5,387 nt of DNA from Fidelibacterota bacterium UBA7303 (GTDB lineage: Bacteria > Fidelibacterota > Marinisomatia > Marinisomatales > UBA1611): the NCBI GenBank assembly GCA_002471805.1, contig DKQR01000054.1:684-6070 (forward strand), written 5' to 3'. Under the pieces are notes generated by a model. The model was not told the origin of the DNA and made no database searches. It saw only the letters and a program-made list of their open reading frames with translations. Numbering within the stretch: position 1 is the first letter of the stretch; every line of letters starts with the position of its first letter. Position numbers and translations under genes: made by a program. Shown one piece after another: positions 1 to 5,387 of the stretch.

Positions 1-1836
1 CTCTACATCGACAACATTGGGAACCTGGAGTTTGACACAGTTTTCCATGATTTCTTTGATGTTTTCCATTTCTTTCTGTTTGGAAACCCCAATATCCAAT
101 TCATCATGGATCTGGATATATGGAACATAGCCTTCTTGCCAGAGATCAAGCATGGCCTTCTTGGTCATGTCGGCAGCAGAACCTTGAATCAAACGATTCA
201 ATGCCTTATAGGTATAGGCTCGGATCAAACCTTCCTTGCCCCATTTTTCAACCGCCTGGTTGTAAGGCAATGGAATACTGTTTTCATTGGTTGTTTCATA
301 CATGTCGAATCGGCAGCGCCTTCCCAGGATAGTGGTAATGTAGCCTTTGTTGGAAGCTCTGCGCATACAGGCATTAGACAAGCCCTTGATAAAAGGAACA
401 TTTCGATGATATTTATTGAAAAGTTCTTCGGCTTCGTTTTCTGATATGCCAAGTGCCTGGGTTAATCTTTGCCTTCCCATGCCATAGGAAAGCCCCAGGT
501 TGATTGTTTTTGCTTTTTTGCGGTCTATTCCTGCCAAGTCAGCAACAATTTGGTGAAAGTCAGCTTTTTCTTCTTGGTATGCACTTACCGCCAGATCCGC
601 GCCTCCCTGTTTGGTCAGGGAAGCATAATGAACCGTGATCCGTGGTTCTTGTTGGTTGTAATCAAACACGCCCCAATATTCTTCACCATCGGGAATGAAT
701 AGATCACGAACCAATTTCCCAAGTTCCGGGTCTCGTGCCGGAACCTGTTGCAGGTTAGGATTACTATAGCTGAACCGACCACTGACGGTGCCCCCACTGT
801 CTGAACGCAAAGGATTGATCTGTGCATGGATTCGTCCCTGGTGCAAATGCCCAAAGACCATTTTTTCAATGAAAGTAGTCCTTAACTTGTTCAGTTTCCT
901 GGCTTTTACAATAGCCTGGGGCAGTGCATGTGAATGGCTTTCCAACCATTGAGCCGTGAAACTTGGTGCATTGGTCTGCACTGTTCTCGGATAGGTCAAG
1001 GAATTTTTTTCAAAGGCTCTGGCGATTGAGGCAGCAGCCCAAAGATCAATGGGGCCACCAAAATTCTTTTCAATGTATTTGAGCAGATCTTTTTCTTTTT
1101 TATGCAAAGATTTTGCTGTTTGTTCAGCTTGATCCTGGTTGACCAGCAGACCGCGCCAGCGCATTTCGATTAACAACGGTAAGATACCGCTTTCCAGGGC
1201 ATAAATTTCCTCAAGGTTCTGCTCCTTTAGCACCGGCTTGAATTGTTGCCACAGGTTTAAGGTCAGGGCTGCGTCCTGTTCGGCATAGGCTCCGACATAT
1301 TTGGACGGCAGTTTCCACATTTCTGCTTTGGGGTTAACACCCCAGCTCTTTGCAGCTTCTTTCAACAGCGTTTCGTCCTTGCGTTCACCACAATATTCAA
1401 AACCCAAAGAGTCCAGGGAATAACGGTTGCGGTTCTCGTCAATCAAGGGGGCTGCAATCATGGTGTCCTGGATCTTGCCTTGCATTTCAACACCTTCACG
1501 TTTTAACCAGCCGACATCGTATTGGGCGTTGTGGAATATTTTATCGCTCGAAGTATTTAGCTGGTCTTGTAACCACTTTAATACAAGGGTTTTGTCCAGG
1601 TTTCCACCGCCCTCATGTTTAAAGGGGAAATATCCAGACCAGTCCTTTACTGCCACAGAAACACCAACCACTTCACCATCATTAGTGGCCCAGCCGGGGC
1701 CATTGGTTCTTATGTTCGGGTCTCTGGTCTCAAGGTCAACCGCCATTTCCTCAGCTTCTTTTAGGTTTGGAAACGTGGAAGGTGGAGTCCAGGAAGAATC
1801 TAGCCCAACCAAGGGTATTTGCACTGGGTCCTTCAT
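1..1836 (-). CDS. polA: Family A DNA polymerase (PolA) with 3'-5' exonuclease domain, Leu762 type; C-terminus cut by window edge
   Basis: This is a replicative or repair DNA polymerase of the Pol I family. The frame is open from the ATG at 1836-1834 to the left edge (612 codons, no stop). Residues 1 to about 200 form the proofreading domain: Exo I VDLET (D34, E36), Exo II FHNAQYD (N103, D107) and Exo III YAEQD (Y184, D188), all with catalytic residues present. The polymerase domain follows: SGRFS (R354), motif A DYNQQEPR (D392, E397), motif B with R439, K443, L447 and Y451, and motif C HDE (577-579). E. coli Pol I has about 45 residues after its HDE, so only some 10-20 residues are probably missing here. 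There is no N-terminal 5'-3' nuclease domain, as in many phage PolA proteins. Residue 447 aligns with E. coli Phe762 and is leucine. The start is supported by AAGGAA 5 nt upstream and an ATGA overlap with the preceding small ORF. The family call is very secure. Confidence 0.97.
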   Translation of the reverse strand, partial: MKDPVQIPLVGLDSSWTPPSTFPNLKEAEEMAVDLETRDPNIRTNGPGWATNDGEVVGVSVAVKDWSGYFPFKHEGGGNLDKTLVLKWLQDQLNTSSDKIFHNAQYDVGWLKREGVEMQGKIQDTMIAAPLIDENRNRYSLDSLGFEYCGERKDETLLKEAAKSWGVNPKAEMWKLPSKYVGAYAEQDAALTLNLWQQFKPVLKEQNLEEIYALESGILPLLIEMRWRGLLVNQDQAEQTAKSLHKKEKDLLKYIEKNFGGPIDLWAAASIARAFEKNSLTYPRTVQTNAPSFTAQWLESHSHALPQAIVKARKLNKLRTTFIEKMVFGHLHQGRIHAQINPLRSDSGGTVSGRFSYSNPNLQQVPARDPELGKLVRDLFIPDGEEYWGVFDYNQQEPRITVHYASLTKQGGADLAVSAYQEEKADFHQIVADLAGIDRKKAKTINLGLSYGMGRQRLTQALGISENEAEELFNKYHRNVPFIKGLSNACMRRASNKGYITTILGRRCRFDMYETTNENSIPLPYNQAVEKWGKEGLIRAYTYKALNRLIQGSAADMTKKAMLDLWQEGYVPYIQIHDELDIGVSKQKEMENIKEIMENCVKLQVPNVVDVE

Positions 1837-1982
1837 TTTTGTTCCTTGTTGGGGAATTTTTTGAGTGTGATTCCTTTCTTGATCTCAGTTGGCAAGACCT
1901 GATCTTTATTGGCTTTCCATTTTTCTAAATGTAATGTGGTTTGCCACCGTTGTTTTAGACGTAAAAATATTTTATGAATCAT
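1833..1982 (-). CDS. Small basic hypothetical protein, 49 aa, coupled to polA
   Basis: This short ORF fills the space between the Nmad1-like gene and polA. It runs from ATG (1982-1980) to TGA (1835-1833) and encodes 49 residues, beginning MIHKIFLRLKQRWQ and ending FPNKEQK. It is rich in Lys and Arg with few acidic residues, so it should be strongly basic. The N-terminal 25 residues could form an amphipathic helix. There is no signal peptide, cysteine or recognisable domain. Evidence that it is real: an AGAGGAGA Shine-Dalgarno with 6 nt from its GGAG core to the ATG, the best in the window; an 11-nt overlap with the gene before; and an ATGA stop/start overlap with polA. It may bind DNA or a replisome partner, or serve mainly to deliver ribosomes to polA. 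Both ideas are inference. I do not recognise the family. Confidence 0.75.
   Translation of the reverse strand: MIHKIFLRLKQRWQTTLHLEKWKANKDQVLPTEIKKGITLKKFPNKEQK
1842..1847 (-). promoter_or_regulatory. Shine-Dalgarno site of polA
   Basis: AAGGAA on the minus strand, 5 nt before the ATG at 1836, lying inside the last codons of the 49-aa ORF. It supports this polA start. With the ATGA stop/start overlap it suggests that polA is translated both by reinitiation and by direct ribosome binding. Confidence 0.7.
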
Positions 1983-2280
1983 TTTGTTCTCCTCTATTAT
2001 TAATAAAATCATCTACTAACAGCAGATAACACCTTAAATCTTTTATGTCGTCCATAAGCCCTTCGGGGCTGCGGTCTTCTTTTATTGCTTTAAAAATATC
2101 CCAGCCCTGTTTCTTGACTTGGTTTTCAATACGGTCCCATTTTCTGGCCAACATCATAAACGCCCCTACGCCTCCCCTTTTTTTCCAGGAATTTCCGTAA
2201 GAATCTTCCGAGCGTATGATTTTATTGACATCGGCAGTGCTCAATGCCATTAATTTTGTTCGACTAAGTTTTTCTTTCAT
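1972..2280 (-). CDS. Nmad1 (DUF1599)-like small protein, possible nucleotide-related function
   Basis: A 102-residue soluble protein. The core runs from about residue 26 to 93: a DSYGNSWKKRGG segment (26-37), a helix AFMMLARKWDRIEN (40-53), and a helix with MDDIKDLRCYLLLVDDF (76-92). The order YG-x-SW, then KWDRIEN, then D-D-x-x-D-L-x-x-Y resembles phage proteins assigned to Nucleotide modification associated domain 1 (DUF1599). That match is from memory of the family, not a search. The acidic helix could hold a metal, as in all-alpha NTP pyrophosphatases of the MazG type, which is the main alternative. The ATG at 2280 was chosen over an in-frame upstream start at 2349, because that would overlap the nuclease gene by 86 nt. 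The chosen start overlaps it by 17 nt. No clear Shine-Dalgarno is visible, so translation probably depends on coupling to the gene before it. Confidence 0.7.
   Translation of the reverse strand: MKEKLSRTKLMALSTADVNKIIRSEDSYGNSWKKRGGVGAFMMLARKWDRIENQVKKQGWDIFKAIKEDRSPEGLMDDIKDLRCYLLLVDDFINNRGEQNDS
1988..1995 (-). promoter_or_regulatory. Strong Shine-Dalgarno site of the 49-aa small ORF
   Basis: AGAGGAGA on the minus strand, with 6 nt between its GGAG core and the ATG at 1982. It lies inside the final codons of the Nmad1-like gene (the residues NNRGEQ). It is the strongest ribosome binding site in the window and the main argument that the short downstream ORF is a real gene. Confidence 0.8.
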
Positions 2281-2941
2281 AAAAATTATCTTTACAAATC
2301 TTGGTAAAAGCACAAAAACGACAGGAAAATTCAGAAGGAGTGGTGTCAAAAACCTCGTCTGTGGTTAGAGCTAGGCCCCTTGCATGAAAATCCTTTTGCT
2401 TTTCTGCTGCTTCCTCGCGGGTGAATGAATATTTGGTTATTTTGTGGTGGTCCAGATACCACAACTCGGTCTGAATGGTTTTAAGTTCTGGAAAACGCTT
2501 GAACACACAACAGGCATAAAGGGCACATTGGTTCTTGTAGCCTTCGTTGTATTCTTTGTAGCGTCCTGTTTTGAAATCAATAACTTTGGCGTGAGGTCCG
2601 TCCTGGACAAAAGCATCAACAACGTATCGACCCCAGGTATCTTCACCGTCCCAATCACTTTTTTCCCAGCTCAGGTTAAACGCCCATTTTTCTTCAACGC
2701 AGACATCTCCTTTTTTGTAGTCTTCTCTTAATTGTTCAAAGCCTTCATAAAACAAATACAATTGTTTAGGCATTTCTTCTAATTCATTTTTAATATATTG
2801 TTCAGCCAGCTTATGGATCTTAAGCCCGCGTTCAGCAGCAGGGTGGGATTCTTCAGGGTGCTTTTTGACATAGCGATAAAATGCTTTTTTAGGGCAGCTC
2901 TCGTATGTGCTTAAACGACTATGTGACCAACGGTTTATCAT
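2264..2941 (-). CDS. Cas4/RecB-like PD-(D/E)XK nuclease with probable 4Fe-4S cluster
   Basis: A 225-residue DNA nuclease of the PD-(D/E)XK superfamily, Cas4/RecB branch, probably an exonuclease acting on DNA ends or single strands. Motifs in order: N-terminal SRLSTYESCPKKAFYRYV with Cys16; RGLKIH with the metal-binding His43; VVDAF with Asp109; VIDFKTG with Asp122 and Lys124 of the active site; the downstream QCALY motif (Gln138, Tyr142); and a C-terminal cysteine cluster C207-x2-C210-x5-C216. One N-terminal and three C-terminal cysteines is the 4Fe-4S arrangement known from Cas4, AddB and Dna2. The length is typical of Cas4-like proteins. The start codon lies 1 nt after the helicase stop (TGA-A-ATG) without an obvious Shine-Dalgarno, so translation is probably coupled. 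No cas1, cas2 or repeat array is in the window, so a role in phage replication or recombination is more likely than CRISPR adaptation. The superfamily call is secure; the exact role is inferred. Confidence 0.92.
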   Translation of the reverse strand: MINRWSHSRLSTYESCPKKAFYRYVKKHPEESHPAAERGLKIHKLAEQYIKNELEEMPKQLYLFYEGFEQLREDYKKGDVCVEEKWAFNLSWEKSDWDGEDTWGRYVVDAFVQDGPHAKVIDFKTGRYKEYNEGYKNQCALYACCVFKRFPELKTIQTELWYLDHHKITKYSFTREEAAEKQKDFHARGLALTTDEVFDTTPSEFSCRFCAFTKICKDNFYERKT

Positions 2942-2942
2942 T

Positions 2943-4442
2943 TCAGTAGGCTATTTGAAAATATTTATTTGTCATGGGCTGTATAACATGCAGGTTTTCT
3001 TTGGTTCTGGTAACAGCCACATAAAAAATCCTGTTTTCTCCTTCGGGGTTCTTACCCATTTCAACCCAGGAACTATTGGCGATATCAGTGAGCACCAGAA
3101 CATTGTCCGCTTCTCCTCCTTTTGCACCGTGAATCGTGCTTAATTTAACACGGGGCTTGGTTATTTTTTCTTCTTTTCTCAAGCACGAAATCAAATACTC
3201 TCTTTCCTGGATACCTATTCTATCAAATGCTTCATGCCAAATTGTATTGACCAACAGTCCATGTTCCTTTTCCAGAGTGTCCAGATCATATAAAAGATCC
3301 TCGTCTGCTGTTTTTAAGTTCTTTTTGCCTCGTTGTATGCCTTTTCCGGCAGACATGCAAGCATAGACCTTTTTAACCTGTTTTAAAGATACTTTGTTAT
3401 CTTTTCTAAGTGCCTCCCAAGCATATATAGCATCTAACAAAGACTTTCTAACAGAGTAGCGCTCGTTTCTTTGGTAAAAAACTCCGGTAATTTTTAAAAA
3501 ATCCTCAATAGCGTTCAATGAATAATTGTTTCGGGCCAAAACAAGCCATTCCCCTGAAGACATGTCTATATGTTCATAGGAAGTATGAAAATTGACCGTA
3601 CCTTCTTTCTCTCTTGGCTGCCATTTTTTTTCGCGTCTGTTTTTGGTGCGAGTAATGATTTTATTGGCGAGTTCGTGTATTTTTTTAGGCACCCTGTATG
3701 ATTGTTTCAATTGTATTTCCTTGCCCCGTAAATCAATGAACTGCTGAACATCAGCTCCGGCCCAGTTATAAATAGCCTGGTCATCGTCCCCGGCTATAAA
3801 AATTTCTGTTGCATTTTCTGCTAATTTTTTGACACATTTCCATTGTAGTGCAGATAAATCTTGAGCCTCGTCTATAAACAAAACATCAAGATCGGGAATA
3901 TTGGTTGATTCCAGAAAGCGTTCAAGCATGTCCGTGTAGTCATTTAAGAAACGAGAATTTTTATATTTTTCATAAGAACGACAGAACCAATCAAAATGAA
4001 CCCAATTGAAATCGGAAAAGCCGTTGTTCCATTCCTGTTTGTAAGGCACTCTTTTGTTTCTTGAAATGTTTTCCAAGAACAGCATTTTATCTGCTTTGGT
4101 TAAAACAACCGGAGTTCCTTCCAGGGAACTCCAGGAGCCAGTGATTCTTTCTCCTATTATTTCCCCAAATTCTTTCAAGTCCGATTGACTCAAAACATCT
4201 GATTTTTTTAAATTGAGCTGTCGATAACACAAAGAATGTATGGTCCTGAAATAAGGCAGATCCTGTGAATCAAGAATAAATTTGGTAGTGGCACGTTCCA
4301 GGGCTTCCCTGGCTGCTTTTCTGGTAAAAGCCAGATAAGCAATTCGTCCTGGGCTTGTGCCTTTTTCTAAAAATTTTTCCACTTCATTCAATAAAAAAGT
4401 AGTTTTTCCGGTGCCTGGTGGCCCGACAACGATATTCCACAT
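2943..4442 (-). CDS. SF1 UvrD/Rep-like DNA helicase
   Basis: A complete 499-residue ATP-driven helicase, by family a 3'-5' translocase on single-stranded DNA. All main SF1A motifs are visible: Walker A GPPGTGKTT (7-15, Lys13), motif Ia AYLAFTRKAARE (35-46), the TIHS segment (67-70), Walker B with DEAQD (191-195), motif III GDDDQAIYNWAGAD (218-231), motif IV QSYR (247-250), motif V STIHGAKGGEADNV (435-448) and motif VI YVAVTRTKENL (474-484, Arg479). It is shorter than UvrD/Rep (about 700 residues), with a reduced 2B region between roughly 330 and 430 and nothing after motif VI but a short tail. The N-terminal Q motif usual in UvrD is absent: the protein begins six residues before Walker A, and an in-frame stop at 4493-4491 rules out a longer form. 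The start overlaps the primase stop as TAATG and has an AGGAAGG site 6 nt upstream. It probably unwinds DNA for the polymerase, or works with the nuclease encoded next. Confidence 0.96.
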   Translation of the reverse strand: MWNIVVGPPGTGKTTFLLNEVEKFLEKGTSPGRIAYLAFTRKAAREALERATTKFILDSQDLPYFRTIHSLCYRQLNLKKSDVLSQSDLKEFGEIIGERITGSWSSLEGTPVVLTKADKMLFLENISRNKRVPYKQEWNNGFSDFNWVHFDWFCRSYEKYKNSRFLNDYTDMLERFLESTNIPDLDVLFIDEAQDLSALQWKCVKKLAENATEIFIAGDDDQAIYNWAGADVQQFIDLRGKEIQLKQSYRVPKKIHELANKIITRTKNRREKKWQPREKEGTVNFHTSYEHIDMSSGEWLVLARNNYSLNAIEDFLKITGVFYQRNERYSVRKSLLDAIYAWEALRKDNKVSLKQVKKVYACMSAGKGIQRGKKNLKTADEDLLYDLDTLEKEHGLLVNTIWHEAFDRIGIQEREYLISCLRKEEKITKPRVKLSTIHGAKGGEADNVLVLTDIANSSWVEMGKNPEGENRIFYVAVTRTKENLHVIQPMTNKYFQIAY

Positions 4443-5387
4443 TAAAAACCTTCCTGATCCATGTTCGGTGTATCCAGTTGTATTTCTTCTTCATATTCAA
4501 AAGCCGGGATCGCCCAAACATTGATTCCTCTTTTTTTAATGCTCCAAAAACGGTGTTCTGCGCCTAAGTCTTTCAGTTTTGAGGCAATTCTGTTAGACCC
4601 CATTTCTGTAAAGCGTTGTTTAACAAGATAACTTTTAAGGTCTTTTAACCTAAAATAAGTAACATGTTCTTTTGTCCATGGTTTCCCTAAGAGAATTTCA
4701 TCTTTTACAGAGGCTTGTGCCAAGTCTGTGCAAAAGGATTCTAATAATTCCATGAATTGTCCTTCAATAGAAACATCTTTGCTGACTTCTATGATCTCCA
4801 TGCCGTTTTCCATCAGGTGTTGTACTAAATTTTGCCAACTTTTTTCATTCATTCTCGGAGGCATTAAGTTTAATTGTTCCATGCACACTCTTTGAAAACG
4901 CAATTGATTTTGTAATTGTTCCGTGGTCAATTCGATTCTGCGATCACTTATTGAAATGAACCACAGGGGTGGGTCCGTGTTTAGTTTTGCCAGACTGGAA
5001 AAGGTTGGAATCCCGTGATCCTCTCCCACTCCATAACGAAAAGTTAAACATTTATTTCTGTTGCAGTAGGAACGAATGGGTTCGGTTGAGCACCGGTAAT
5101 TATAGTCTTTTTTTTGCAGGGTCTTTATCAAGGCCAAAACCTCCTGTGCAGGTAATGGGGGAGTAACATATTTCCTGTTGTATTCTTCTATTTTTTTATC
5201 CCAAGTATCTGGGGTTGCTTTTTTCAGATAAACACCGACATTAAATAACCCGTTGTTCCTGGTTCCTTCCGGGAACCCTTGTTTCAAAAGAATTTTCAAA
5301 CAAGGCGGTCCTTCCTTTAAGTCTTTTGTTTCAGGAACTTTTATGGATAAGAGTTCCTTATGGGAAATTTTTCTTGCCGTTGCTAAA
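4442..5387 (-). CDS. Probable DNA primase, C-terminal part with PriL-like four-cysteine region; N-terminus beyond window edge
   Basis: The frame is open from the right edge to TAA at 4444-4442, showing 314 residues. An in-frame TTG at 5299 can be read as a start, but the frame continues 29 codons further to the edge and the conserved region already begins before it, so I treat the gene as 5'-truncated. Visible residues 26-29 are GPPC, followed by a helical region with GTRNNGLFNVGVYLKK (about 40-55) and PPLP, then YRC (Cys99), SYC (Cys108) and NKC (Cys113). One cysteine after PP and three clustered later recalls the 4Fe-4S domain of archaeal/eukaryotic primase large subunits and C-terminal regions of phage AEP-type primases. 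Residues of about 245-294 (FRLKDLKSYL to VWAIP) could be a winged helix. The catalytic half would lie off the window. Position ahead of helicase and polymerase fits a primase. A zinc site or another DNA-binding replication protein remains possible. Confidence 0.6.
   Translation of the reverse strand, partial: LATARKISHKELLSIKVPETKDLKEGPPCLKILLKQGFPEGTRNNGLFNVGVYLKKATPDTWDKKIEEYNRKYVTPPLPAQEVLALIKTLQKKDYNYRCSTEPIRSYCNRNKCLTFRYGVGEDHGIPTFSSLAKLNTDPPLWFISISDRRIELTTEQLQNQLRFQRVCMEQLNLMPPRMNEKSWQNLVQHLMENGMEIIEVSKDVSIEGQFMELLESFCTDLAQASVKDEILLGKPWTKEHVTYFRLKDLKSYLVKQRFTEMGSNRIASKLKDLGAEHRFWSIKKRGINVWAIPAFEYEEEIQLDTPNMDQEGF
4449..4455 (-). promoter_or_regulatory. Shine-Dalgarno site of the helicase gene
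   Basis: AGGAAGG on the minus strand, 6 nt before the ATG at 4442 and inside the last codons of the primase-like gene. It fixes the helicase start at the residue-1 Met just before Walker A, and makes an upstream start carrying a Q motif unlikely. Confidence 0.8.

Noticed and set aside
106..444. 112-residue plus-strand ORF
   Set aside because: It lies fully antisense to the polymerase palm region including the HDE motif. There is no supporting context.
1427..1864. 145-residue plus-strand ORF
   Set aside because: It lies antisense to the exonuclease domain of polA, whose Exo I-III motifs are intact. The product is low-complexity and Ser/Pro/Cys-rich with no domain, as expected of a shadow frame.
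2057..2070. Perfect 5-bp stem AGCCC/GGGCT with a 4-nt loop (TTCG on the plus strand)
   Set aside because: It looks like a small stable hairpin, but it encodes the SPEGL residues of the Nmad1-like protein, the coding strand has CGAA in the loop, and no T-tract follows. Not a terminator.
2444..2731. 95-residue plus-strand ORF with a hydrophobic stretch
   Set aside because: It is antisense to the core of the Cas4-like nuclease. The hydrophobic run is the complement of Lys/Asn-rich codons, and there is no ribosome binding site or neighbouring plus-strand gene.
2264..2941. CRISPR adaptation locus suggested by the Cas4-like nuclease
   Set aside because: No Cas1, Cas2, leader or repeat-spacer array occurs anywhere in the window, and the neighbours are replication genes. 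Stand-alone Cas4-like nucleases are common in phages.
5261..5277. 6-bp inverted repeat GGTTCC/GGAACC
   Set aside because: It lies within the conserved PEGTRN codons of the primase-like gene, is short, and has no T-tract or operator context. Probably a coding coincidence.
5297..5299. TTG as start codon of the primase-like gene
   Set aside because: The frame stays open for 29 more codons to the window edge, and the conserved GPPC motif lies just upstream of this TTG. No Shine-Dalgarno was seen.

Overview
The window looks like part of a DNA-replication module from a bacteriophage or prophage. All six genes lie on the minus strand, so transcription runs from high to low coordinates. They abut or overlap almost end to end, and the sequence is AT-leaning, with recognisable Shine-Dalgarno (SD) sites. 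No host marker, tRNA, integrase or structural gene is present, so the host cannot be named. The viral assignment is an inference from gene content: a short family A polymerase with no 5' nuclease domain, a compact UvrD-like helicase, a Cas4-like nuclease without Cas1/Cas2, and an Nmad1-like small protein.

Layout in transcription order. (1) 5387-4442: the C-terminal part of a probable primase, open past the right edge, with four cysteines arranged like a PriL-type iron-sulfur or zinc site and a possible winged-helix tail. (2) 4442-2943: a complete 499-residue SF1 UvrD/Rep-like helicase that starts directly at Walker A. (3) 2941-2264: a complete 225-residue PD-(D/E)XK nuclease of the Cas4/RecB type with a 1+3 cysteine iron-sulfur signature. 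(4) 2280-1972: a 102-residue protein resembling the Nmad1 (DUF1599) family. (5) 1982-1833: a 49-residue, strongly basic small ORF with a near-ideal SD. (6) 1836-1: family A DNA polymerase with an intact 3'-5' exonuclease domain and leucine at the position equivalent to E. coli Pol I Phe762. Only a short C-terminal piece should lie beyond the left edge.

The junctions are TAATG (primase/helicase), a 1-nt gap (helicase/nuclease), a 17-nt overlap (nuclease/Nmad1-like), an 11-nt overlap (Nmad1-like/small ORF) and ATGA (small ORF/polymerase). This implies one translationally coupled operon. I infer that primase, helicase and polymerase form the replication core, and that the helicase and Fe-S nuclease may act together as a split Dna2- or AddAB-like end-processing unit. 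No internal promoter or rho-independent terminator was found, and there is no gene-free stretch longer than a few bases. The plus strand carries only shadow ORFs.
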